Made by a program: the position numbers and the translations under genes. Under the pieces are notes generated by a model. That model made no database searches, was not told the DNA's origin, and saw nothing but the letters and a program-made list of their open reading frames with translations. Positions 53,284 through 62,018 of a stretch of DNA of 64,000 nucleotides are shown piece by piece (position 1 is the stretch's first letter; every line of letters begins with the position of its first letter). Origin of the DNA: Bacillota bacterium (GTDB lineage Bacteria; Bacillota; Clostridia; Lachnospirales; Lachnospiraceae); contig JAEXOU010000005.1 of the NCBI GenBank assembly GCA_023439125.1, positions 496,001 through 560,000 on the forward strand, read 5' to 3'.

Positions 53284-54153
53284 TCACGATATTCCATAGA
53301 GCTCTCGAGCTGCTAGTTCCCAATATATTTCTGGAATATGTGGCCATACGCATATTCCTGTTGTTTGTCTACAAAGCTCCATTGCTTTATTTAAAACTGT
53401 GCCGTGACTTATGCGTCCTTCTATTAGAAGTCTTTTAGTTACATAATTCCAATATGGTGCATGTATATCTAGATTCTCCCTTAGCATATCCTTAATAATT
53501 ATCTCAACATCATAATCTAAACTGATAAATTCTTCTTTCCATTCATGTTCCATACTATGTAAGATTAGGAATTGAGTTTTACCAGCACTAAAAATAGGCA
53601 TTCCTACAGAACCTGGATTTATCACAATCTTGTTATTATGTATTATTTTATATTGTTTGTGGGTATGACCACAGAGAATTAGCTCATACGGGAACTCTTC
53701 CATGATTTCATAAGTTCGAGGACTGTTTTGAGCCATCTTCTCATTTACTTTATATGGAGAACCATGACAGATTAAGCAAGGATTATGCTTCTCAATCTCT
53801 ATCGTCTGCCTGATTGGTAAAGATTCAAAGAAATTAATGTCTTCGTGTGCTAAATGTTGATATGCATAGAGTAACATGCCCGTAGTAGAGTTATAATCCT
53901 CCCATTCATACCCGACATTCTTACCATTTCTATAATCGATCCAATACTCTTCTTTATTACCTCGAATAAATGTACAGTTGTAGTTCTTCTTCATATCATA
54001 AAGCATAGTCATACATTTTTGAGGATAAGGCAATTCTCCAATATAATCTCCTAAAAAAAGAAAAGTGTCGATTCCTCTTTCAATTGCATAACATATGCAT
54101 CGATCAAGAGCTACATAATTCCCATGTATATCTGCTAAAACAGCAATGTCCAT
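53284..54153 (-). CDS. Metallophosphoesterase (YfcE-like)
   Basis: A 289-residue calcineurin-like phosphoesterase. Metal site motifs are ADIHGN, FLGDYIGE, RGNKEEY, CHGSPY and GHTH in order, with NPGSVGMP near the C-terminus. Such enzymes cleave phosphodiesters; the substrate is not evident. It lies 22 nt upstream of the AAC(6')-like gene on the same strand and may share a transcript. Confidence 0.9.
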   Translation of the reverse strand: MDIAVLADIHGNYVALDRCICYAIERGIDTFLFLGDYIGELPYPQKCMTMLYDMKKNYNCTFIRGNKEEYWIDYRNGKNVGYEWEDYNSTTGMLLYAYQHLAHEDINFFESLPIRQTIEIEKHNPCLICHGSPYKVNEKMAQNSPRTYEIMEEFPYELILCGHTHKQYKIIHNNKIVINPGSVGMPIFSAGKTQFLILHSMEHEWKEEFISLDYDVEIIIKDMLRENLDIHAPYWNYVTKRLLIEGRISHGTVLNKAMELCRQTTGICVWPHIPEIYWELAARELYGIS

Positions 54154-54256
54154 TGTTTATCTCCTAGTTTTGTTCAAGTTCGAACATTTGTTCTTGTTTA
54201 CTCAAATTAATTGATGAAACGCTTTTGTTATAAATGAGCCCATTGGTTTCCGGTAC

Positions 54257-55387
54257 TTACTCTCCATCTCCTATTACTGTAATATAAACGATTTCTGCCT
54301 TAGATCCTGTTCGAACGGGATATCCCCATCCACCAATTCCAGAAGTAACGATTGCATGAAAACCATCAATTTCTTTATCTCCATAAATCAGTTCATCAAT
54401 TCCAAGTAATTTTGAAAAAATCCCTACCGGCCATAATTGACCTCCATGAGTATGTCCTGATACCATTAAGTCAATTCCACAATCCTTTGCTTTTTGTATC
54501 TCTTTTGGCTGATGATCCATGAGAATCCAATATTTATTAGGATCTAAGTCTTTTGTTAGGTATGTTAATTCCGCTCGATTCGAAGAAGCAGTATACCCAA
54601 TATCCTCTCTTCCAATGATATAAAATTGATTATTAATAAAAATTGCGTTATCTTCTAATATAGTAATTCCAGCATCCGCGATGTATTGGCTAAATTCACT
54701 TTTTGACACATCCGTTCCACGATAATTATAAGACACATCATGATTTCCATAAACATAATATACACCATAAGTACTTTGAATTCTACCTAATGCTTGAAAT
54801 GCTTCTATGATTTCGTCTTTTGTTGTATTATGATCAACAATATCTCCTACTAATAAGACTAAATCAACGTTTTTATCTGAGATTTCTTGACAATAACTCT
54901 TTAATTTTTCCTCTTTTAATGTTGTTCCAAAGTGCAAGTCTGCAATCATAGCAATTGTTAGAGATTCATCTTTTGATAATTTATCTGTATGTAATTCATA
55001 TGTAGTATTTTGAATATTCTGTGCATTTTTATAACCAGCAAAAATGTAAATTGCTGCTAATGCAAAGCATAAAATCCCCCCGCAATAGGCTTTTTTCCAG
55101 CCTTTGATTAACTTTTCATTCTTAATACACTTACAAAGGATAAAATGAATCAAATCAGTTAGCAAATACATCTGAAACAAGAAAAAGACGATAACAAATC
55201 GAAAAGAAAAGATATTAACAGCACCTAGAATGCAAAGTATCGTTAGCCCAGCTGCTAGAAGAAAAGAAATCCATTTTTTCTTATGAAAACACGCAATAAA
55301 TGGTAACTTTTTAAAGTGCCAAAATAGATAAATTCCAATCAATAGAACGCCAACCATTGCCAAAATAAACACTATCTGTAGATTCAT
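54257..55387 (-). CDS. Membrane-bound metallophosphoesterase (YkuE/YaeI-like)
   Basis: A 376-residue protein. Four membrane segments (about 5-24, 41-60, 65-88, 102-121) are followed by a phosphoesterase domain with IADLHFGT, LVGDIVDH, YGNHD, LMDHQP and SGHTHGGQLWP. YaeI/YkuE relatives act on lipid or membrane-linked phosphodiesters such as UDP-diacylglucosamine-type molecules. The active site presumably faces outside or the membrane surface. Confidence 0.9.
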   Translation of the reverse strand: MNLQIVFILAMVGVLLIGIYLFWHFKKLPFIACFHKKKWISFLLAAGLTILCILGAVNIFSFRFVIVFFLFQMYLLTDLIHFILCKCIKNEKLIKGWKKAYCGGILCFALAAIYIFAGYKNAQNIQNTTYELHTDKLSKDESLTIAMIADLHFGTTLKEEKLKSYCQEISDKNVDLVLLVGDIVDHNTTKDEIIEAFQALGRIQSTYGVYYVYGNHDVSYNYRGTDVSKSEFSQYIADAGITILEDNAIFINNQFYIIGREDIGYTASSNRAELTYLTKDLDPNKYWILMDHQPKEIQKAKDCGIDLMVSGHTHGGQLWPVGIFSKLLGIDELIYGDKEIDGFHAIVTSGIGGWGYPVRTGSKAEIVYITVIGDGE

Positions 55388-55532
55388 TCCTATCCTCCAT
55401 TATGTATTATGCTATATTTAATAATTATAACATAAGAATATACTACAATATACAACTTTTGTTTATTGTGCGAATGAAAAAAAGTGTTTTGCTTGCAAAA
55501 CACTTTAAAAGTCCTTTTCTAGATTTTCATTT

Positions 55533-55730
55533 GTCATTTTGCACATAAATAACTTGCTGAGTATGGGATGACAAACATAATTTAGGAGCATACTGTTATG
55601 AAGTCGTCGGTACTTTGGGCCTGTATTTTAGGCCCTTACGTACCGTTACGAACTTCATTCAAGCGAAAGCGTGTTGCGTATAAATTATGTTTGTTATCCC
55701 ATACTCCTAACATTACTTGTGCAAAATGAC
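55533..55730. repeat. MITE-like fold-back element, full-length copy 1
   Basis: 198 bp bounded by a perfect 13-bp inverted repeat, GTCATTTTGCACA / TGTGCAAAATGAC. Further matching arms follow inwards: GAGTATGGGATGACAAACATAATTTA against its reverse complement in TAAATTATGTTTGTTATCCCATACTC, and inner pairs GGTAC/GTACC and GGGCCT/AGGCCC, so the whole element can fold into one long hairpin. No coding frame. It touches the stop codon of the recombinase gene. Confidence 0.85.
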
Positions 55731-55731
55731 A

Positions 55732-56385
55732 TCACACTTCTTTGGATTTTTTTTGTTCCTTATTCCAACGAGCGGCATAATTATAATAAGTTGATTTTTT
55801 TAAACCTAAGATTCTCATACAATCTACAGGACGAATTTCACCACGTACTACGCGAATATACTCACTTGAAAATTTACCAAATTCAATAGCGTGTGGTCTA
55901 CCATAATCGTCCCATTCTCCTCTGGCTTTCTTTGCTTCAATTCCTTCCCGTTGACGCTTTTCCTTTTTTTCTAACTCTGCTTGAGCCATCGCAGCATATA
56001 ACTCAATTAACATATTATTAACTGCATCCATTAACATTGCTGCCATACTATCTTCTAATGCAGATAAATCCATTAACGTTGTCGGCAATTCTAAAATCAT
56101 AACACGAATATCCCGATCTTTAAAATAACGTAATTCATTTAAAGTTTCCTTCTTATTACGCCCCAATCGATCCAGCTCGGTGATGATGAGTATATCACCT
56201 TTATCCAGAACGTCTTCTTTCATAACAATATAACGCTCACGATTAAAGTTCTTACCTGATTGTTGGTCAGTATAGATTCTTCGTAATGGCAGATTATTTT
56301 TTTCACAATATTCGGTGATTTCTTTAATTCCTCGGTCTAAGTGCTGTTCAGCAGTACTTGTTCTATGATACCCAAAAACCTTCAT
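55732..56385 (-). CDS. Serine recombinase/resolvase family protein
   Basis: A 217-residue site-specific recombinase. The catalytic Ser is in YHRTSTAEQ, with the arginine motifs ITELDRLGRN and ILELPTTL; a long helix E (AMAQAELEKKEKRQREG) and a C-terminal DNA-binding helix-turn-helix (GEIRPVDCMRILGLKKSTYYNY) complete the small resolvase/invertase form. It can promote inversion or resolution between target sites. No cassette genes or matching inverted sites were seen, but a MITE-like element abuts the end of the gene. Confidence 0.88.
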   Translation of the reverse strand: MKVFGYHRTSTAEQHLDRGIKEITEYCEKNNLPLRRIYTDQQSGKNFNRERYIVMKEDVLDKGDILIITELDRLGRNKKETLNELRYFKDRDIRVMILELPTTLMDLSALEDSMAAMLMDAVNNMLIELYAAMAQAELEKKEKRQREGIEAKKARGEWDDYGRPHAIEFGKFSSEYIRVVRGEIRPVDCMRILGLKKSTYYNYAARWNKEQKKSKEV

Positions 56386-56481
56386 TTGTTGCTCTCCAAT
56401 ATCTTCAGTATGTTAACATTATACAATATTCCATACTTCGATAGTTTGGTATATTATGGTTTTTGTATGTATGTAAGTTTA

Positions 56482-57303
56482 CTATATTTTAAACCAGTAA
56501 TAAGTTCGTTCCCGAAATAATTTAAATCCACATTTTTTCGCAGTTTTTTGAGATGCAAGATTCGATTCTACACAATCCCACTGTGCAATTAATCCTCTTT
56601 TACGGCATTCATGAAGAAAGGCTAAAGTTAATGCACTGGCAAGACCTTTTTTTTGATGATTTTCTTCAGTCACAATATCAATCGGGACAAATTGGTGAAA
56701 ACGAGAAGTTCCTACAATCACTGCAACAATTCGATCATTATACACAGCTACATATGCCATACTTGATGATAAGAAATTCTCTTTGCTATCCCAAGAATTA
56801 TCGATAATCTCTTTTAACATCGATATATTTTCTATATTTCCATTCTCCCTATGATCTAATAATTGTTCATCCACTGGTAGGATTTGATATCCATCCGGTA
56901 TGATAACGTCTTGTATGTTACCTCCCATTCGAAAGGAGTATTCGATCTCACTTTCCATACATTTATCAGGAAATAATGATAATATTGTTGATAAGGTGGA
57001 ATCCTCTGTAGTCGAAAACTCAAAATACTCCCATCCTTTTTCCAATAGATTAGGAAATAGTTCATCTTTTATAAATACTTCGAAATCATTCACATCTTCT
57101 TTTGTTTCAAACTTACCTAATACAGAAAATCCTCCAACTGGCTCAGAGTATACAACTGCTATTTTGGGTTGTTTCACGTCATTCGTATACACTTCACCTT
57201 TACTAAGCCCACATGCAATTCCAGAATAACTCGGGCTGATATCATAGATTATATTGCTAAAGTCCTGTATCTCTTTCGGGTTTATTTTATCGTAGTTACT
57301 CAT
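56482..57303 (-). CDS. GNAT family acetyltransferase (PF12746-like)
   Basis: A 273-residue protein from the ATG at 57303 (AAGGAGAACG upstream). A ~38-residue lysine-rich open frame upstream of this ATG has no start site of its own and is not counted. GNAT features are VAVIVGTSRFHQFVPIDIVT, HQKKGLASALTLAFLHECRKRG and WDCVESNLASQKTAKKCGF. It is a relative of the protein at 35943. Substrate unknown. Confidence 0.8.
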   Translation of the reverse strand: MSNYDKINPKEIQDFSNIIYDISPSYSGIACGLSKGEVYTNDVKQPKIAVVYSEPVGGFSVLGKFETKEDVNDFEVFIKDELFPNLLEKGWEYFEFSTTEDSTLSTILSLFPDKCMESEIEYSFRMGGNIQDVIIPDGYQILPVDEQLLDHRENGNIENISMLKEIIDNSWDSKENFLSSSMAYVAVYNDRIVAVIVGTSRFHQFVPIDIVTEENHQKKGLASALTLAFLHECRKRGLIAQWDCVESNLASQKTAKKCGFKLFRERTYYWFKI

Positions 57304-58012
57304 ATCGTTCTCCTTTATTTTCTTTCTTTTTATCGTTCTTGTTTTTTGTCTTTTTGTTTTTTTCTTTTTTGCTTTGTAAGATAATAAATCATAGTTTTGG
57401 TAGAATGAATTCTTCACTCATTGAATTACATTCGCTCTTTAAATAATTATCTTAACATAAATTTTACAAATTATACAACATATATATTTTTTATCATTAT
57501 ATATTATATTAGTTTACATAATATTTTTACGTATATCTTAGTCATAAAATATAAGATCTTAGCCACCTAATGTTTATATCTACCATATAACTACTATTTT
57601 TAACATTACCATATTCTTCTATTTATTTTCGAACGAAATATGATTTTTCTCATCTATGATCTATTTTTTATCGATTAAGTCCATAAATGTATTCAATTTC
57701 TCGTTGGACGTCCACAATCTAATTATCTACATTTTTGTACTATACTTTTCTTTATCTTTCATTAGTTCACAAAAGTATACTTTTACATACTACAAAATCT
57801 GGTTGGATGATTATGGTATATTCATAATTTAATAAATTAGGCTAAAAAAGCGAAAATGCTCATATTGAGACTTTTTTACGTGTAGGTATATGTTAATACC
57901 TAAATCGTTTTTTCGTCTCTCTATGAGCATTTTACGAGGTCGTTTTTGTTATTAAAAAATCAAAATTACTATGTATGTATGAAATTTCCAGTAGATAATA
58001 TCTTAATAATTA
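57304..58012. other. AT-rich intergenic stretch with a long fold-back
   Basis: No credible gene. At 57844-57946 a fold-back has a perfect 12-bp arm AAAATGCTCATA / TATGAGCATTTT, flanked by further matches and a nested TAGGTAT/ATACCTA hairpin. It looks like a bidirectional terminator or a relic of a small inverted-repeat element. Confidence 0.5.
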
Positions 58013-58375
58013 TCATCTATGCTGTGAAACAATTCGTTGCAATTCCATAATTTCAGCTTTACTGAGCGTCTGAGAATTTAAGTATTCAACTAAGAAGGTA
58101 TTAAGAGAACCATTAAAAAGTTTATCCAGTAATACTTTAGTTTCTGTTCGTTGAACGGTTCTTTTAGAAACTAGTGCGTGACACAAAAATCCTGGTTCTT
58201 CTCGCGCAATCGCTCCTTTATCAATTAGTCGTTTAATCACCGTGTAAGTCGTATTTTTTTCCCAACCAATATACTCTTTGATAATTTTTGCAATATCCTT
58301 CGCAGCTAGAACCTTATTTGACCATAGTAGTTCCATAATATTTAATTCGCCTTCATGCAAACGGATCTCTCCCAT
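58013..58375 (-). CDS. BlaI/MecI/CopY-family transcriptional repressor
   Basis: A 120-residue winged-helix repressor. LHEGELNIMELLW, KNTTYTVIKRLIDKGAI and the ALVSKRT wing match the BlaI/MecI group; the C-terminal helices form the dimer. BlaI represses beta-lactamase and its sensor BlaR1. No blaR1 gene follows. A palindrome TACAnnTGTA, the known operator core, lies between its promoter and start, so autoregulation is likely. Possible wider targets include the serine hydrolases in this window. Confidence 0.88.
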   Translation of the reverse strand: MGEIRLHEGELNIMELLWSNKVLAAKDIAKIIKEYIGWEKNTTYTVIKRLIDKGAIAREEPGFLCHALVSKRTVQRTETKVLLDKLFNGSLNTFLVEYLNSQTLSKAEIMELQRIVSQHR

Positions 58376-58443
58376 AGTTTTCTCCTTTCACGCTCCAATT
58401 CTACACAGATAGAATAATCATTGAAGTGTGGGTAAAATTGTAT

Positions 58444-58503
58444 CTACATTTGTAGACTGGTAACATATACCATTATTTTATAGAATTCGAGTCTCTTTGT
58501 CAA
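58444..58503 (-). promoter_or_regulatory. Promoter and BlaI-type operator
   Basis: Minus-strand TTGACA (58498-58503), 17-nt spacer, TAAAAT (58475-58480). The operator CTACA-AA-TGTAG (58444-58455) matches the BlaI/MecI core TACAnnTGTA and lies about 15 nt after the expected transcription start. Confidence 0.75.
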
Positions 58504-58573
58504 TATATTTTCCAGTCTACATTTCTTGCCACCATAAATATACATTGAAAACTGCTTACAATTATGAAAAAGA

Positions 58574-59380
58574 CTACATGCACAAATCATAATAGAAAGC
58601 ATACTGTTGCACAATACCAGCAACTCCCTTGTAGTATTCAAAAGGAAAGCCATTCTCATAGTTTTGGTTCAACACATGATGAATATGAGTGTCTACTGGA
58701 AAGGCATCAAGATGATGAAGCCCATAAAGGCAAATACACTCTGCAACTTTAATGCCTACACCATACAAATGAAGCAACTGATCTTTTGCATTTTCATAAT
58801 CCATCTTTTTAATCTCTTCAAGAGAAAAACTTTGATTCATAATCATCTGTGAAGTTTTTTGAATGTATTTAGCACGATAACCTAGATTACAAGCTTTCAA
58901 ATCGTCTTCTGTTGCTTGAGCTAACGCTTTTGCAGTAGGAAATGTGTAGTAAACTTCACCATAATGATTTTCTTTTGCTTCTCCATATCTCTCACAAATC
59001 GTCTCAATACATTTCTTAATTCTTGGAATATTATTGCGTTGAGAAATTAAGAATGAAATTATCATTTCCCACAAATCTTGACCAAGGATACGTATCCCCC
59101 ATCCAAATTCCATTGCTGTTTTCATATAACTATCTGAATCTTTGACCAACTCAGTTACAATTTCATAGGAATCTGCCAAACCTAGATATCCCTTCCACGT
59201 TTGCTCATACTCTTCTTCTGTACATGATAAAGTGACATTGCTACCTTCTTGACGAATCTCCAAATAGCTGCCAAATGCTACAACTTCATAACAATTTCGC
59301 ATGTTTTTTCTCATGCGAAAACATTGTCCTGAATAGCATATTTTTTCTATATCAAAGTTATCAACTTGAATCTGATACAT
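58574..59380 (-). CDS. 8-oxoguanine DNA glycosylase (OGG1-type)
   Basis: A 268-residue bifunctional glycosylase/AP lyase. The ATG at 59380 has GAGGGAG before it. The N-terminal OGG_N domain shows SGQCFRMRKN. The helix-hairpin-helix is LYGVGIKVAECICLYGL, with the catalytic Lys in IKVAEC and the following FPVDTHIHHVL carrying the catalytic Asp. It removes 8-oxoguanine or related oxidised bases. Together with the Fpg-like gene at 1387, two oxidised-base repair genes are present in the window. Confidence 0.9.
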   Translation of the reverse strand: MYQIQVDNFDIEKICYSGQCFRMRKNMRNCYEVVAFGSYLEIRQEGSNVTLSCTEEEYEQTWKGYLGLADSYEIVTELVKDSDSYMKTAMEFGWGIRILGQDLWEMIISFLISQRNNIPRIKKCIETICERYGEAKENHYGEVYYTFPTAKALAQATEDDLKACNLGYRAKYIQKTSQMIMNQSFSLEEIKKMDYENAKDQLLHLYGVGIKVAECICLYGLHHLDAFPVDTHIHHVLNQNYENGFPFEYYKGVAGIVQQYAFYYDLCM

Positions 59381-59511
59381 GAACTCCCTCTTCTCTTTCA
59401 ACGAATCTATTAAAATACGATTAACATAATTACAATATCAAACTAGTTCATAGTAATACTATCGTTAAGTGTTGGATTTGTAAATGCTGAATTTGATACC
59501 AGTTACGAATT

Positions 59512-61320
59512 CTAGATATACCTCATACGATGAACCACCGCTAGTACTTCATTTACTCGTGGCATTTCTAACCATCGCGTAGAATCAGTGAAAAAAGTCG
59601 AATACAGATCGTCTAAGTTTCCTTCCTCAAGTGCTCTTAAAGATGCTTCCACCGCTTGATTTATATCAAGCTGTTGTTCGGTTATACCAAGTGCGATTTT
59701 ACGAATTAAAAAGCCAATCGTCGTCAGTTGTGATAAATCTACCAGATTATCCAGTCTTCGGATATCAATACACTCATCTCCTAGTTCAATAAAACCTTTA
59801 TCCGATACAAGAAAGTGCTCAATCAGACTCTCTTTGGAGTAAGTCGTAAACCTCTTGGTAGCAATCTTCTTGTTATGATTCCATTGCATAGGTGGCCATG
59901 TATATGTAGATAATCGTTCCTTTTCCTTCTTACCAAGCAAAGTACGAACGTCACGCGTAATATCGCGTGGCATGTAGTTTTTCATCATAATAACATGGTC
60001 ACTAACCCTCAGATATTCACTACTCCCACCGATAACTAAAATTGTGGACACATTTTCTTGATGAAATAATTCTCGTACACGATCTGTAAATGGTATAATA
60101 GGGTCGTTTTGAATCAGATGTTTCATCATCTCGTCCCGAATCATAAAGTTAGTTGCACTTTTATCCTCATCAATCAGTAATAGTTTGCTTCCATCGTTGA
60201 CAGCTTCGACGATGTTGGCTGCCTGTGAGGTTGATCCTGATGCATGGTCCGTACTAAAATTCTTTGTATCTGTTCCAGGAATCCATTGAATAAATGCAGA
60301 GATATCAACGTTTCGAATACTTCTTCCATCCTCGGCAGATATATTCATTGCTGTCTCCTCCGTTATGACATATTCACGGCCATCCCCAGCAATATGATTA
60401 TAGATTCCCTCCGCAATTGCATCTAGTAAAGTACTTTTCCCAGAGTAACCACCACCTGTAATCACTGTAACTCCTTTTCGTATCCCCATTCCAGTTAACT
60501 CTCCGATTTGAATCCGTTCCCCTTGTACTGAAGAAAATGGTTTAGCCTTCTTCATTGGAAAGTCGGTATCTTGTTCTCTTGGTAATATACTACCATCTGC
60601 TATAAATGAACAATATTGGCTATTTTTTAGCCATCGTCGAATTTCTTGCTGTTTGTTGTAAAGTAAAATTGCTTTCTTCATTTCACTTACATTAAAATCA
60701 CGTATAAAGTGTTCCACTGCATTTGGTAAATCCTTCGTTAACATCTGGATTGTCTGTTTGATTTTCTTTTCTGGTAATTGCACCATAATCATAATATTGA
60801 GATACCAAACAAAAGAGTTTGATTCAACGGTTGCACCACTTAGATGACCAGTATTTTTATAATACTTTGGACAGGCAGGCTGAAAATAAGAACAGTTACG
60901 TTTAAGAACTTTCCCGTTTGGCTCATAAATATAATATCTTCCATTTTCTTTATCCGTTCGCTTCTTATTCGTTATTTTCTCATTTAATTCATCTAGATAC
61001 TTTTTAAATGCTCGTAAACAATAGTCAGCTGCAGGTATTCCTCGTTGTGATATATAAGTGGAACCGTCAACAAGACCATCAATAATATGTAGCCTTTTAA
61101 TTGGTATTCCAATTGTAATGGTCGGTTTACCAGCTTCAAGACGATTGGTACGCTCGATTTTATATGATATCTGATTGTTCCAATAAATCGGTTCACTTAC
61201 ATTAACAGAAGGAGATTTTGAATCTGGTTCCGCAAGCATATGTAGTTTTCCTTCATACATTTTCTTATATGTAGTATCATTCGGTTGAAGGGATAATAAG
61301 ATATTTTTTAAACGTTTCAT
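59512..61320 (-). CDS. ABC-class ATPase (PF09818-type)
   Basis: A 602-residue soluble ATPase starting after AGGAGGATTC. After a ~230-residue N-terminal domain (ISQRGIPAADYCLRAF), the P-loop is TGGGYSGKSTLLDAI, followed by a signature-like ASGSTSQAANIVEAV and the Walker B LLLIDEDKSATNFMIRD. The His-switch region and the C-terminal HHH-like segment complete the fold. This family is widespread in bacteria and fungi but its role is not settled. It follows the tiny unit at 61.7 kb and a MITE-like element. Confidence 0.9.
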   Translation of the reverse strand: MKRLKNILLSLQPNDTTYKKMYEGKLHMLAEPDSKSPSVNVSEPIYWNNQISYKIERTNRLEAGKPTITIGIPIKRLHIIDGLVDGSTYISQRGIPAADYCLRAFKKYLDELNEKITNKKRTDKENGRYYIYEPNGKVLKRNCSYFQPACPKYYKNTGHLSGATVESNSFVWYLNIMIMVQLPEKKIKQTIQMLTKDLPNAVEHFIRDFNVSEMKKAILLYNKQQEIRRWLKNSQYCSFIADGSILPREQDTDFPMKKAKPFSSVQGERIQIGELTGMGIRKGVTVITGGGYSGKSTLLDAIAEGIYNHIAGDGREYVITEETAMNISAEDGRSIRNVDISAFIQWIPGTDTKNFSTDHASGSTSQAANIVEAVNDGSKLLLIDEDKSATNFMIRDEMMKHLIQNDPIIPFTDRVRELFHQENVSTILVIGGSSEYLRVSDHVIMMKNYMPRDITRDVRTLLGKKEKERLSTYTWPPMQWNHNKKIATKRFTTYSKESLIEHFLVSDKGFIELGDECIDIRRLDNLVDLSQLTTIGFLIRKIALGITEQQLDINQAVEASLRALEEGNLDDLYSTFFTDSTRWLEMPRVNEVLAVVHRMRYI

Positions 61321-61395
61321 AGTATAGAATCCTCCTTTTAATTTGAGTTTTATTGGAGGCGTAAGATGATAAAGTACTTTTCTATGATTTTATAA

Positions 61396-61594
61396 GTCAT
61401 TTTGCACATAAATAAACTTGCTTAATATGGAATGACAAACATAATTTAGGAGCATACTGTTATGAAGTCGTCGGTACTTTGGGCCTGTGTTTTAGGCCCT
61501 TACGTACCGTTACGTACTTCATTCAAGCGAAAGCGTGTTGTGTATAAATTATGTTTATCATCCCATACTCATAACATTTTCTTGTGCAAAATGC
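61396..61594. repeat. MITE-like fold-back element, full-length copy 2
   Basis: Matches the element at 55533-55730 in the same orientation with about 90 per cent identity by eye; the inner hairpin GGTACTTTGGGCCT / AGGCCCTTACGTACC and the ATAATTTAGGAGCATACTG stretch are the same. The right terminus is decayed (TGTGCAAAATGc). It lies directly upstream of the ATPase gene and may influence its expression. Confidence 0.85.
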
Positions 61595-61603
61595 TTAGAA
61601 CAT

Positions 61604-61628
61604 AAAAAAGACACCCAATCGGTGTCTG
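61604..61628 (-). terminator. Terminator of the tiny transcription unit
   Basis: On the minus strand AGACACC-GATTG-GGTGTCT followed by TTTTTTAT. Lies about 95 nt after the 12-codon frame at 61721-61759. Confidence 0.85.
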
Positions 61629-61720
61629 TAAAGAACAGTTATTCGAAAGGTTACGTTATATAGTTTCACTTGCTTTTACCTAAAAAATAGTGTACAAAAA
61701 CAAGCTACGCCTACCAATAT

Positions 61721-61759
61721 TTAGTTTCGTAGTTTTTCACTATTTAATTGGTTTTTCAT
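61721..61759 (-). CDS. Candidate 12-residue peptide in a separate transcription unit
   Basis: The frame MKNQLNSEKLRN starts 5-8 nt after a near-perfect ribosome binding site (TAAGGGGG). It has its own consensus promoter (61884-61912) and terminator (61604-61628), giving a transcript of about 270 nt. After the stop the same frame continues as ILVGVACFCTLFFR, a hydrophobic stretch that would make a short signal-like peptide if the TAA were read through or has recently arisen. It may be a peptide gene or a small RNA; neither is proven. Confidence 0.4.
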   Translation of the reverse strand: MKNQLNSEKLRN

Positions 61760-61883
61760 TAACGTTTCCCCCTTAGGATATATAAAAATAGTTTATTTGT
61801 AATTGTCATTCTTGAAATTGTAAAAAAGATTATACAAAGCTAGAATATTCAAGTTGAACTATATTCAACTAATAACTTTCTAT

Positions 61884-61912
61884 ATTATAATGCAAATGTT
61901 GAAACATGACAA
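61884..61912 (-). promoter_or_regulatory. Promoter of the tiny transcription unit
   Basis: TTGTCA, 17-nt spacer, TATAAT on the minus strand. The leader contains a perfect hairpin AGTTGAA-TATAG-TTCAACT just after the start. Confidence 0.75.
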
Positions 61913-62018
61913 GTTCTTTTATCATGTAGTATATGAATCTTTTATCATATATCATATGAATCAATACTTCATTCGTATCTAAATACTGATGGTATTCAAT
62001 TAGTTCTCTTCCCATCTA

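Noticed and set aside
56482..57417. Longer form of the GNAT gene starting at 57417
   Set aside because: The extra 38 codons are almost only Lys/Arg/Thr, lack a ribosome binding site, while a strong AGGAG lies before the ATG at 57303.
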